Both the position numbers and the translations under genes were made by a program. DNA of 64,000 nucleotides from Chamaecrista fasciculata (lineage: Eukaryota > Streptophyta > Magnoliopsida > Fabales > Fabaceae): assembly GCA_003254925.1 (NCBI GenBank), contig QANZ01022866.1, positions 2,510 to 66,509 on the forward strand. The letters are read 5' to 3'. Shown here in pieces: positions 23,735-33,872 of this stretch (the stretch's first letter is position 1; the number at the start of each line of letters is the position of its first letter). Below the pieces are notes generated by a model, which did no database searches, was not told where the DNA came from, and was given only the letters and a program-made list of their open reading frames with translations.

Positions 23735-25990
23735 AAGGTGAGTTGGAAGAGAAAGGAGAGGTAGGTGATGGAGGGTCGAGGGGGGAACTAACACCTATAG
23801 CATAGGAAGGATTAAACTTCACTAGGTAATCTACTGTTCCTGAGTCGACATTTAAGGAGCATGTAATGTCTAAAAACATTTCTACCAATTGTTGGGGCCC
23901 TAGGATGAAACCACATTGATTTTGGTTTCCTTCTAAGCTTAGACCTAGCCCTGATAGTGGAATGGTAAACTCTTGGATAGCTGGAAAGGCTTGGAGATCT
24001 ATGATGAGAGGATTTGGAGGTGGAGGATGGATAGGGAACCAACTGTAGCTTGTCTGATGTCGTGGAGGAGGGTTTATGTAAATGTGGCGATTTCTGAGTT
24101 GGTATGAGTTTTGACATGTATTTGTATTTCTTGTGTTGTCTAGTGATGCAAGGTTCATTAAGTTTATCCAACAGTGTGCCCAGGATGAGTTGTTGAGTAT
24201 TGCTCTCAGGAGGTTGAGCCAGATCAAAGTCTGACCCGTTGCTGGGGATATCTGTTGTTGGTAAGCTTCGTATAGGTTTTGAAGCAAGTCTTCTCTGAAG
24301 TCCATGGGTGGGGGGTGATTGTCTGTCACCATGTGTTGTATTTCTGGCCAGCGGAAGGGGATGACAAGAAGGGTTATTGGTTGTCTTGGGTTTGGGGAGC
24401 CTGGAGATGTTGGGGGGGTCTTGGGTCATGTTGGCTAGGTTGGCAATGGTCTGTGAGGTTATGTTTATGGTTGGTGGTGTGAGGCGTTGGTTGTATGTGA
24501 TAATGTTTAGAGGATTGTTGCTCATGGTGAAAAGATTGATCTTTTATGGGTGAAGAAGATGTATGAGATGAAGCAAGAGTGGTAGGGTTTATGTGTGTGT
24601 CTGTAGTGAAGGAGTTTGCAATAGTATTTATAAGTTGAGAAGGTTCACAAGAGAGAGGGAGATGAGATTGGGAGAGATTGGAGAACGTGCACGAGGGAAT
24701 GATAGAGATGCATGGTGGAATCGAGGTATTAGTGGCTGGAAGGTCTAGGACAATTTCCATCAGAGGTAGGTCAGCACTTTTTGATAGATGGCAATATGAA
24801 TTTTCGATTGTAGGCAAGGTTTTTGAAAGGTTCTGCTGTGATACCTCGGATTGTGACAGAGATGAAGAATGAAAAGGTAATTTTTGGGGTGGGTTGGTAT
24901 AGGGTGGAAAGTTTAGGTCTGCATGGTTAGCTAAGAGTGGAAAGTTGGGGGTTTGGGTCGTATTGGGAGTGTACGATGATAGCTGAATAGGGGAATGAAC
25001 TTTTTGGATTGTCTTGGGGCTTGGTGTCACGTGATTTTGGTACAAAGGCTTTTTCTGATGTGTGGAAGCAGAGTGGTATGTAGACAATGTAGTTTTGGGT
25101 TTTTCTGTGGGGTTTGGGGGTTTGTGTGAAGAATTTCGTTGAGAATAAAAGTTAGGGTGACTAAAAATATTTGGTTTTGACCAAGGGGCTTAAAGTTTAA
25201 ACCCTGATTAAGGACTCCTAAATTTTCATAAACAATATTTAGCGAAATACCATTCATAACAATATTACTAGGAAGAGATTCATCCCGATCAATTTCAAGA
25301 CAGATACGAGTAGAGGAAACAAGAGTACCATTAAGATTATTAGCATCATAAGCTAAAGTTTTGCCAATAGAATTTCCAAGAATTTTAAGCATATCAGAAA
25401 AAACGTATTCAATCGGTAAATGAGGTATAGTAATCCAAATAGAAGAAATTTTTTTTAGAGAAGTAGGTGAAAAATTTGGGATCCAAGACCTGACTAAAAT
25501 TAAACAGTTATCGATAAACCATGGTGGTGAAGTCAGGATTCGAAGACGGTCAAGTGGATCTAGATCTTCCACTAGATAGTAGTTGAGCCCCAAGTGTTTG
25601 ACCCCGATCTTTTGCGAAGTTTTCCATAGCTTGAAGAGATGAATTTTGAGTGTTTCACTGGGAAGTTGTAGGCAGTGTGTGTAGATGATGATTGAATGCT
25701 TCCATCGAGAGGAGATCTCAGCACAAATATCCGACGGAAGCGAGATCTGAATAGAGTGCGTCGTCTTCAAGATTTCCGCTGAAGTTTCTAGAATCGGGGA
25801 AGAGGGTTGTGAAATAGGAGTGGAGATAGCACCGTATTGTTTGATTAAATCCTTACAGAGGGCTTCTCTATAAGATTTGTGATTTTGTTGATGTTCTTCG
25901 TGTGAGTCAGAGGGTTTCGATGTGTCTTGAAGCAAATTTCCACTAGATAATCCTCGACGGATTTGAGAAGTGGGATCGGTGATTTTGGGG
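23735..25990 (-). pseudogene. LINE ORF1 (DUF4283 gag-like protein)
   Basis: A reverse-strand protein of the LINE, broken into at least three frames. The 25027-25935 frame (302 residues) carries DUF4283: PPWFIDNCLILVRSWIPNFS, then IWITIPHLPIEYV, LKILGNSIGKTLAYD and RICLEIDRDESLP. In plant LINEs this RNA-binding ORF1 protein coats the transcript. The usual CCHC knuckle after VEYE-type sequence (here IVYENLGVL) is not recognisable, so it is either lost or was never present in this copy. The downstream part (about 23735-25087) is rich in Ser, Pro, Thr, His and Asn and low in complexity, as is typical for the ORF1 tail. Confidence 0.85.
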
Positions 25991-26066
25991 GATTTTGAAA
26001 CTAGGTTTTATTAGGTATAGGTGGATTTTGAGTGCTAAGGACAAAGGATGTGTCAATTTGAGGTAA

Positions 26067-27198
26067 TTCATTAATGGCCAAAGTCCTATTTTGGTCCTCC
26101 AGTTATGCTCATTGTTTCAAATTGGTCCCCCAGTTATTTTTCGTTCCATATTGGTCCCCCAGTTATGCAAAACTTGACAAAGTTGGTCCCTCTAACAGTT
26201 TCCATCTATTTTTCCGTTAAAAAAAAAAGACAAAATTGATTTTTAACTCTTAAAAGTTTTAATTTTTTACATCAAGGACCTTTTTCTTTATAATAGAACC
26301 AAAATGTAAGGAAGAAAAAATAACTTAGAGTTTTAGTTTATTTCAAAAAAAAAAAAATCTCTCTCCCTCTCTCTCTCCTTTGGACTTGAGCTCGCAGGAC
26401 CTTACCTCTCTCTCTCCTTTGGACTTGAGCTCGCAGGACCTTACGACAAACCTCCGAAGGTACTTTCGGGAAGAGATCGGGGTGAAGGCTCCAGGGGCTG
26501 CGAAGAGTATTGTTTTCTTTCCCTTGGTGAGGTCGGAGACATTGGTGGTCTGGACGTCGCCGACGGAGAGAGGTAGGAGAAAGTGGCTTCTGGGAGCTTG
26601 TCGCTGATGACAATGGTGGCTCAAACGACGGTTAATTTGGTAGAGGAGGGAGTTAAGAAACGAAGGGATTTGGAAAGAGGGTAGATTGTGAGAGAAATAG
26701 GAGCAAGTGAAGATGAGAAGGTGGAGGAGAGAGGTTTAGATGGGAAGAGAGAGAAAGAAAAAGGACGAGCCATAGCCATTGAAATTTGATGAAATTTGAA
26801 TGTTGAGGATGGGATTTAGGTTTAGATTTGGATTCAGATTTGATGTTGCAGTAGGAATTCTGGGCGAAGGGAACGATGAGGGGGCGAGAGAGACACGCCA
26901 GAGAGAGAGTTGTTATTTTGGGTGAAATAAACTAAAATCCCCAATTATTTCTTTTTCTTACATTTTGGTTCTATTATAGAGAAAAAAGTCCTCAATACAA
27001 AAATTAAAACTTTTAGGAGTTAAAAGTCAATTTTATCTTTTTTTTTTAACGGAAAAATGGATGGAAACCGTTAGAGGGACCAACTTTGCCAACTTTTACA
27101 TAACTGGGGGACCAATATGGAACAAAAAATAACTGGGGGACCAATTAGAACACTGAGCATAACTGGGGGACCAAAATAGAACTTTGGCCTTCATTAAT
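26067..27198. mobile_element. Pack-MULE: Mutator-type element carrying a host gene fragment
   Basis: The element itself is 26076-27189 (1114 bp). It is bounded by a perfect 9-bp direct repeat ttcattaat (26067-26075 and 27190-27198). Terminal inverted repeats of about 265 bp begin ggccaaagtcctattttgg and end ccaaaatagaactttggcc, and inside they hold repeated tggtcccccagttat blocks. No transposase is present. The 570-bp centre is GC-richer than its surroundings and contains a piece of a plastid peroxiredoxin gene. It sits in the 5' leader of the LINE. The right end of another member of the same family is at 63718-63770. Confidence 0.93.
26366..26779 (-). pseudogene. PRXIIE: Captured 5' fragment of a plastid type II peroxiredoxin gene
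   Basis: Read on the reverse strand from an ATG at 26779. A Ser-rich, acid-poor transit-peptide-like leader comes first (MAMARPFSFSLFPSKP...), then ATIVISDKLPEATFSYL, and in a shifted frame GDVQTTNVSDLTKGKKTILF, AAPGAFTP and CELKSKGE. This is the order in plant PRXIIE (VGDKLPDxTLSYLD, DVxTVTVSSLTxGKKTILFA, PGAFTPTCS, ELxSKG), a chloroplast thiol peroxidase that reduces H2O2 and alkyl peroxides. It is broken. There is a stop codon after the leader (LTVV then stop) and at least one frame change, and the peroxidatic Cys position in PGAFTPTCS reads PGAFTPISS. The rest of the protein is missing. The last 39 bp are tandemly duplicated (26366-26404, 26405-26443). Sequence upstream of the ATG to about 26920 may be captured 5' UTR. 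Confidence 0.88.
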
Positions 27199-27324
27199 TG
27201 AAGTAGGGATGGTGGAGGAAACTTTGATTGTAGTGGAGGCGTCGATTGAATGATGAAGGTTTTTCTTGGTAGGTGAAGGAATTGGAAGGTTCACAAGGGG
27301 GAGAGAGAGGGCCATAAATTTTTT

Positions 27325-27338
27325 CGATCCCCCCTTTC
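27325..27338. repeat. LINE target-site duplication, 5' side
   Basis: An exact second copy of cgatcccccctttc, 22 kb from the first. It marks the 5' end of the LINE at 27324 and so shows the element is not 5'-truncated. Confidence 0.9.
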
Positions 27339-27530
27339 AGAAGTACAGAATATATAGATGAACAGTACTTTTCTTCTATGTATTTATTATGAGAATATAC
27401 ACAATTTTTGGAATATGGTCGGATTGAAGATTTTAAAGAATAAAGAAATTAAAGAGAATGAAAGATAATTATGACATCTTTTTTTTTATTTGAAAAATTA
27501 AAAATAACTAGAAGAAAAAGTAATAGAAAA

Positions 27531-29765
27531 TTTTTTTTTTGATACAGCTTTAACAATTACATACTAAAGTCAGAAAAGAAAATATAAAATCTGTCCCGAA
27601 TATAAAAAGGGGTTGGTGGCCAACTAAAAAGCTCCTTGGATAGCGCCGCCGGGGCATGGAAAATCTTCAAATTGACGTGCGAGAGAAGATTTTTAATGTC
27701 CGTGGTAAGCAAGCTTTCGTTGACATTAGCTCCACCCTGTTTGAGAAAGCGTGGCAAACTGTGTTGCGAGAAGCCAAGAGCAACGTTCCCGTGAAGCTGA
27801 TCCTTCAGCCTAAGCACTGTTTCTCTGCAGAAGAAGAAAGTTGCTGTTGCTCTGGGCGAGGATTTGGTAGTGCGTTTTCCTGCAGCGAATTTACAAGTAC
27901 CGTCTTGGTATACGACCGCTGTGAAGAATCTGCTGTTGTCCCTATCTTCGGAAGAGAAAAGAACAGAGATGGTAAAAGACATCAGAAGCGAACGGGAGAG
28001 GCTGCCTTCAGAAGGTTGGTGGTGATGAGTGTGCTGATTAGTTTGCAGAGTCGAAGAAAAGGAGTTGTTGTAAAGCGACAGAGCTTCATGAGTTGCTTGG
28101 ACCAGTTGCATCGGTTTGGTCTGCTCGCCTTTCCAATATAAAAGATTCCTGGATTCCCAGATCTTGAACAGAGTGATGAAGGACCATGAGAGCAGATACA
28201 GCATGTGATCATCTTTTTTGAGCCAGGTGTCACAAAAGGAGATGAGCCGCTGGACAAGCGACATATTCCGATCCTGCATAAAAACAAAACTGTAGGGGGA
28301 GCCAAACCAAACCGCTCTGGCAAAATGACATTGCATGAAAAGGTGATCGACTGTTTCGAGAGCGTCTTGGCAGAAAACGCACATAATATCATTGTCAAGA
28401 TGGTGCGCACGAAGAATGTCGCCCACTGGTAAGGCGCTATTGATAAGCTTCCAAATAAACAGAAGTATTTTCCTAGGTAAGTGGAGCTTCCAAAAGCGAG
28501 TCCAATTGATGCCGTGCCCAGGAATATCAAATCTGTCTCTTTCTTGAATGAGAATTTTGTATCCAGTGGACGGGGTGTATTTTCCTGAAGTTGCCCCTTG
28601 CCAAATGAGAGAGTCCTGGAATTGAGTAAGGGGGATAGGGATGTCCTTGATTTGAATCAGTTGGTGCCAAGGATATAACTCTTCCAATTTGATGTGATTC
28701 CATTGATGGTTCTCAATGAGGTCTTGAACTTTGCAGATGCCCGGGTCCCCATCCCAGGGGAATATCCAGTATTTGCTGGTGATATCAATATTTGCGCCAT
28801 CTCCAACCTTCCACGAGAGCCTACTATCAATGATAGAAAGTGAGTTACGTATACCTCTCCAAACCCAGGTATCCTGAGTCGTTTTGCGGAAATTGAATTC
28901 CGTATTTGGAGTCTTGTATTTGTGAATGAACCAAGAACTTGAGAGATCTGTGGGAGAGGTAATCCACTTCCAACCATGTTTAGCAAGGAGAGACTCGTTA
29001 ACCATTGAGAGATGCCTGAAGCCCAAACCACCAGAACGCTTTGGAGTAAAAAGCCTTTGTTTGTTGGTGAGATGCATCCGTTTTCCTTCTGTCTTGTATC
29101 CCCAAAAGAAATCCACCATGATGGACTCCATTTTTGTAGTGTCTTTTTTTGGCAGCTGAAAGACAGACAGCTTATATATTGGATCCGCTTGAAGCACAGC
29201 TTGAATTAACACTGTTCTGCCTGCCTGAGACAGTAGATTAGCCTTCCACCCCTGCAGCCTGTGTTGGAAACGCTCAATCAGGTCGTTGGCATTTCTTTTG
29301 ATGTAATTCTTCCCATCGACAAAAGTGCCCAGATATTTTCCCAACTGATTTGCCTGTTTAACTTTCAGAGTGTTCGCCATGAATTTTCTGAAATGGCGCG
29401 GGGTGTTTGGACTAAAAACCACAAGAGATTTATCCTTATTGATCTCCTGCCCCGCCAATCCGCAGTAGAAGTCAAGAATCGAGGAGATCTGTTGACATGA
29501 GGTTTGAGTGGCTTTAAAGAAGAGAATGATGTCATCAGCATACATGAGGTGGGAGATCATCGGGCCCCTATTTGCGAATCTGATACCTTGAATCTTCTTT
29601 TCCTTTTCTGCTTTGTCCAGGAGAGCAGAAAGAGTGTTTGCCGCTAGAATGAAAAGAAAGGGAGAGAGGGGGTCCCCTTGTCGAACACCTCTCTGAGCCG
29701 GGAAGGAACTTGCCTTGTGTCCATTAAGCAACAAAGTGTAATTAACCGTGGAAAATTGATCTCCA
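27531..29765 (-). mobile_element. 5'-truncated LINE, second L1-type family
   Basis: A reverse-strand LINE with its poly-A tail as the T-run at 27531-27540 and only about 16 bp between the stop codon and the tail. The element begins inside the RT domain near 29765, as is usual for incomplete target-primed insertion. It differs clearly from the 5.3-27.3 kb LINE. No certain target duplication was found; short A-rich matches near both ends are not convincing. 27339-27530, between the two LINEs, shows nothing. Confidence 0.9.
27557..29734 (-). CDS. LINE ORF2, C-terminal 725 residues, uninterrupted
   Basis: One open frame. The RT domain shows QRGVRQGDPLSPFLFIL (14-30) and the catalytic YADD (65-68). 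The RT thumb region follows (GWKANLLSQAGRTVLIQAV), then GGLGFR (235-240). A zf-RVT domain lies at about 414-477 with Cys452, Cys455, His464 and Cys469 (CVFC...HLFMQC). The end (about 580-700) looks like the RNase H-like domain of plant LINEs but lacks the catalytic acidic positions: the DG-type start, the AEA glutamate and the SDS aspartate are not found (TATFFF and SQHS stand at comparable places). The lack of stops over 2.2 kb suggests a recent insertion. It is a fragment, so no working protein is expected; the ATG given is merely the first in frame. Confidence 0.88.
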   Translation of the reverse strand: MLLNGHKASSFPAQRGVRQGDPLSPFLFILAANTLSALLDKAEKEKKIQGIRFANRGPMISHLMYADDIILFFKATQTSCQQISSILDFYCGLAGQEINKDKSLVVFSPNTPRHFRKFMANTLKVKQANQLGKYLGTFVDGKNYIKRNANDLIERFQHRLQGWKANLLSQAGRTVLIQAVLQADPIYKLSVFQLPKKDTTKMESIMVDFFWGYKTEGKRMHLTNKQRLFTPKRSGGLGFRHLSMVNESLLAKHGWKWITSPTDLSSSWFIHKYKTPNTEFNFRKTTQDTWVWRGIRNSLSIIDSRLSWKVGDGANIDITSKYWIFPWDGDPGICKVQDLIENHQWNHIKLEELYPWHQLIQIKDIPIPLTQFQDSLIWQGATSGKYTPSTGYKILIQERDRFDIPGHGINWTRFWKLHLPRKILLFIWKLINSALPVGDILRAHHLDNDIMCVFCQDALETVDHLFMQCHFARAVWFGSPYSFVFMQDRNMSLVQRLISFCDTWLKKDDHMLYLLSWSFITLFKIWESRNLLYWKGEQTKPMQLVQATHEALSLYNNSFSSTLQTNQHTHHHQPSEGSLSRSLLMSFTISVLFSSEDRDNSRFFTAVVYQDGTCKFAAGKRTTKSSPRATATFFFCRETVLRLKDQLHGNVALGFSQHSLPRFLKQGGANVNESLLTTDIKNLLSHVNLKIFHAPAALSKELFSWPPTPFYIRDRFYIFFSDFSM

Positions 29766-29779
29766 TGATCTTCCTTCTC

Positions 29780-30273
29780 AGCCCAAAATTATTATCCAAA
29801 TCAAAGAAAAAGAAAAAACGCAGAGTTATCATTTTCTCGACCTCTCTTCCCTTATCCTCCAATCATTTCATTTTATTTTACAAAGCGCAGACGATAGGAA
29901 GTTACCAGAAAATAAAAAATAGTAAAATATAAAATATATTATTTTACAAAATTTATAAATATAATGAAAAGTAAAATAAGAATTTATCTAAAAAGTTGAA
30001 TAGTTTCTCACAATTTTTTTAATTATTTTAAGATGTAATAAAATGATAAATACTTGTTTTCTTTTGAACAATTTTATAGTTTAATATTTTAAGAATAAGG
30101 TTAATTAAAACCTCATTTTGGTTCTTGAATTGTAGGGTAAATTCTATTTTAGTTATCTTCCTAAATTATTTTTTTTCTATTTTAGTTTCTAAAATTTTTA
30201 ACTAGTTTCATTGTTTGTCATAATTGTGATTGAGTTTGATTTCATTATCTCCGAGCTTGATACTTGCTTGATC
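29780..30273. other. AT-rich intergenic stretch
   Basis: No gene or clear repeat seen. Strongly AT-rich, with a short pyrimidine-rich part near 29840-29870. Confidence 0.6.
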
Positions 30274-30276
30274 TAA

Positions 30277-31118
30277 GGCTATGTTTGGGAGTTTTAGTGA
30301 GAATGGAGAGGAGAAGACATTAATGGACACTAATAGAGTGGAGAGGAGAGGATATTAATGGACTCAGTAGATATGTTGTTTGAGAGTTTTTAATGAAGAA
30401 AGGAATGGACACTTGTTAATCTTGTTTGGAAGTTATTAGTAATGGAATGGAATGGAGTGGGCACTTGTTAATTTTGGTTAGTATAAGGATATAATTGTCA
30501 TTAAAAAATTATAAAACTGTCCACTCCTTCCTTGGCATCCCAATTTGGGGTGCCAGCAAAAATTGAATTTTGGGGTGCCAAGTGTCCCTTCTTATCCACT
30601 TCACTCTTCCCTAAAAAAACTTCCAAACATAATTTTTTTACCTTTTGTCCCTTCCTCTCCTCTCCATTCTGCCATTGACACCCCATCCAAAGAGGTGTCA
30701 AGGGGGGAATGGAGAGGACAAGAAGGGACAAAAGGTATAAAAATTATGTTTGACAGTTTTTTTAGGGGGAGTGGAGTGGATAAGCAGGGACATTTGGCAC
30801 CCCAAAATTCAATTTTTGTTGACACCCCAAACTGGGGTGCCAAGGAAGGAGTGGACAGTTTTATAATTTTTTAATGACAATTATATCCTTATACTAACCA
30901 AAAATAACATGTGTCCACTCCATTCCATTCCATTACTAATAACTTCCAAACAAGATTAACAAGTGTCCATTCCTTTCCTCATTAAAAACTCCCAAACAAC
31001 ATATCTACTTAGTCCATTAATATTCTCTGCTCTCCACCCTATTAGTGTCCATTAATGTCCTCTCCTCTCCATCCTCACTAAAACTCCCAAACATAGCCTA
31101 AAACTCCCAAACATAGCC
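30277..31118. mobile_element. Harbinger/Tourist-type foldback MITE
   Basis: An 842-bp element that is an inverted repeat over almost its whole length. It starts ggctatgtttgggagtttta and ends with the reverse complement, taaaactcccaaacatagcc. It is flanked by TAA (30274-30276 and 31119-31121), the target duplication of PIF/Harbinger elements. The two arms also pair in the middle (ggggtgccaag with cttggcacccc; small loop near 30690-30700). The terminal 20-bp unit at the right end is present twice in tandem (31079-31098, 31099-31118). No transposase. Confidence 0.88.
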
Positions 31119-32655
31119 TAAATGATTTTCGTCTCTATGTTTTGTAATAAATGAATTGGCAGATAGAAAAAAAAAAATCCATCTTAGAAAGAAAAAATGG
31201 GTCACAAGTTTATCTCCACTTCGTAACAAAGAATGAAGATTTTTATTTCTCTCTCTACAAACTCTATTAAGATACACAAGTGAAAGAAATAGTTTATCTC
31301 AACTTTCCATCCCTCAAAAAGATAATAACATAAATCATATAGAATCACATTTTGCACTCAAGGTGAAACAAACGAAAAAACATTTGTGGACCAAAACAAT
31401 GTTCACGTTATAGTTGAGAGACCACAATGAAATTTTAACCAAAAATTAATGATTACTTATTCTTAATTAAATAATATATATATATATATATGAATTTGAA
31501 TATATTTGTTGAAGGTAGAGAAGGTTTGGAGAAATTATCCTTTGTAGGTGTGCTAAAAGAACAATAATAAGAGAGAGAAAATATCAATGAGACTCACACC
31601 TTTGACACTTTCTTTATTTAACTATTCTTTTCTCTCTTATCAGTTAGCACTACACTTGTAATGCACTACACGAAATTCACTCCCAAAAATTTGTCTATGT
31701 TTGTAGTGAGAGAAAGAGAAAGAGCCATACCTAAAAATTGTATACGTGTACAACACAAGTGAGGAGTGAAGAGGGTGTTGTTCTCCATGCACAAACTCTT
31801 GTCAATTGAAGAGTTCCTTGTTAATACCTTGCATTCGCTGTCCCTTCGACCTTAATTAAATTCCTTACAAATATATGGCTAATTCTCCTATATATTTTGT
31901 TATTAACTAATTAAAAATACAACAAAAGAAATTTACAAGCTAAACTCTGGGAAGTTTTCAAAAGAACGCCAGTGAAAATTAATTGAAAACCAGCTTGTTG
32001 AGTCTGATATATATCGTTCAACTTTAAATATATAAATAGGCACATGCATGTACAGTAATAATTCACACCCACCTTAAAACCAACTTTTAGTCCATCAATT
32101 CTAGTCGTGGGACGACGTACTATATACCTTTTTCTTATCATATATATATATATATATATATTTCGGTTAAATTATGGGTATCCCTCGCCTATCTATGTAA
32201 CGATCTAAGTGAATACTAATCTCATTCGGATTTAAGAGACGAAATGATCAAAACCTTCTCAATAATATCGACTCTATGGATCAAACTTGAATCTTCTCTC
32301 TAGAATATAATTCGTCAAAGACTTGGTGTTGTCATATATATTTGGTAAAAGTGTGTGCGCATATAAATACGCACATATATTTTTATATATTAATCTACCG
32401 ACATAATGTTGCAGTAACGTCCTCTTTTTTTTGGGCAACAGTGACGTCCTTTACTTTACTCTTTTTAATGGGTAGATCTATTTAAATTGAACACATTCGT
32501 ACAATTACTTCTTCAGTCATTAATTAATTATAACTTTTTAATTATGCCTAGCTACCTCTTTGTTCTTACCATAACTTTTTAATTATAACTTCAGTCGCAC
32601 TTAATTGCTTCCAACTTCCAAGTTAACATCTCGTATATCTTTTTTTTTTTTTTTT
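31119..32655. other. AT-rich intergenic DNA
   Basis: No gene recognised. (TA)n runs lie at about 31472-31490 and 32142-32161. 31770-31858 read in reverse resembles 36483-36575 read forward (see findings). A GA/CT-rich patch at 31555-31730 may be an old MITE related to 33585-33680. Confidence 0.55.
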
Positions 32656-32977
32656 NNNNNNNNNNNNNNNNNNNNNNNNNNNNNNNNNNNNNNNNNNNNN
32701 NNNNNNNNNNNNNNNNNNNNNNNNNNNNNNNNNNNNNNNNNNNNNNNNNNNNNNNNNNNNNNNNNNNNNNNNNNNNNNNNNNNNNNNNNNNNNNNNNNNN
32801 NNNNNNNNNNNNNNNNNNNNNNNNNNNNNNNNNNNNNNNNNNNNNNNNNNNNNNNNNNNNNNNNNNNNNNNNNNNNNNNNNNNNNNNNNNNNNNNNNNNN
32901 NNNNNNNNNNNNNNNNNNNNNNNNNNNNNNNNNNNNNNNNNNNNNNNNNNNNNNNNNNNNNNNNNNNNNNNNNNNNN
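32656..32977. other. Assembly gap (N run)
   Basis: 322 unknown bases, preceded by a T-run and followed by an A-run, a pattern that suggests an unresolved inverted repeat or an insertion with a poly-A tail. Confidence 0.99.
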
Positions 32978-33863
32978 AAAAAAAAAAAACTTTTGAAGAG
33001 GAATTCTGTACTCAGATCTAAAATTAAAATTACCTCTCCCCAAAATTCTCCTAGAGTTTGTGAGACACATTAAAATGGAATATAAACCTCAAAACTCTAT
33101 ATACTATACTGTAATTAAACCGACAGTTATGTGGACTATTAGATCTAATAATAAGAATTTCATTATTACAAAATTAATATATATTTTTTTTCTAAAAAAA
33201 TAAGTTCATATGTATAGATATTTTTTTTTGAAAAATAATTATAGACTTCTGTATGCATGTGTGTGTGCATATGTAGGGAAAATTTGATACAATACTCCCT
33301 TCAATTTTTTTTATAAACTATTAATTTATGATTCAGTAATAATAATGAAATATATTTCCTCTTTCAACATTTTCATAAAATTACTTTAATTTGTGGCAAT
33401 AATTAAAGTAGTTGGAGACTTGAAGGAATTTCCTAATCAACAGTGACAATGAAGGACACAAAAAGTCAGAATGCATGTGTATATATTTTTTGGTACCTAC
33501 GTAACCTACCTACATGTATAAAAGGGGATGGATTCTTTATTTATAGCACATTGTAGTTGTAATGTTGAGTTATAAATAAATAGTTAAATAAATAAAATGT
33601 GAATAGGACCCACACTTTTAACATTTTCTCTCTCTAACTCTTCGTTTTTCTCTCAGCATTTCACCTATATATAGAGTGCAGTACATCTGATCTAAATTTA
33701 TGTAGAAACCATCCATGCTCTTAAAAGGAAGGGATAGTCTCACTTCTACCTAAGAAATTAGACTTCTTCATGTGTTTTAGAAAGGATATGCTGAGTATAA
33801 CTGAAATATATTTAATGTGAGTGAAAATAGGAAAAAGAAAAAGAAATGTGAATGCAGTCAATA
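32978..33863. other. AT-rich intergenic DNA
   Basis: Nothing recognised apart from a possible old MITE piece at about 33540-33680 (ataggacccacactttt and a CT-rich end). Confidence 0.5.
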
Positions 33864-33872
33864 TTAAATTTT

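Larger units (their letters stand above)
5337..27338 (-). mobile_element. Full-length L1-type LINE, interrupted by three later insertions
   Basis: A non-LTR retrotransposon reading right to left. Its 3' poly-A tail appears as the T-run at 5351-5361. The 14-bp sequence cgatcccccctttc is present at 5337-5350 and again at 27325-27338, which fits a target-site duplication on both sides. Removing the solo LTR (8985-11088), the copia element (11230-23308) and the Mutator element (26076-27198) leaves about 6.7 kb, normal for a plant L1. Order from its 5' end: leader, ORF1 (DUF4283), ORF2 endonuclease, reverse transcriptase, zf-RVT, RNase H, short 3' UTR, poly-A. ORF1 and ORF2 carry several frame changes, so it is no longer active. 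Confidence 0.92.

Noticed and set aside
24374-25087. Independent Ser/Pro/Thr-rich protein gene
   Set aside because: It is the low-complexity tail of LINE ORF1 in a shifted frame, same strand and position as expected.
27656-28141. Forward-strand gene of 161 residues
   Set aside because: It is the antisense shadow of the open LINE ORF2 at 27557-29734.
27525-29815. Target duplication for the second LINE from short A-rich matches
   Set aside because: agaaaa-type matches near both ends are too short and too simple in sequence to support a call.
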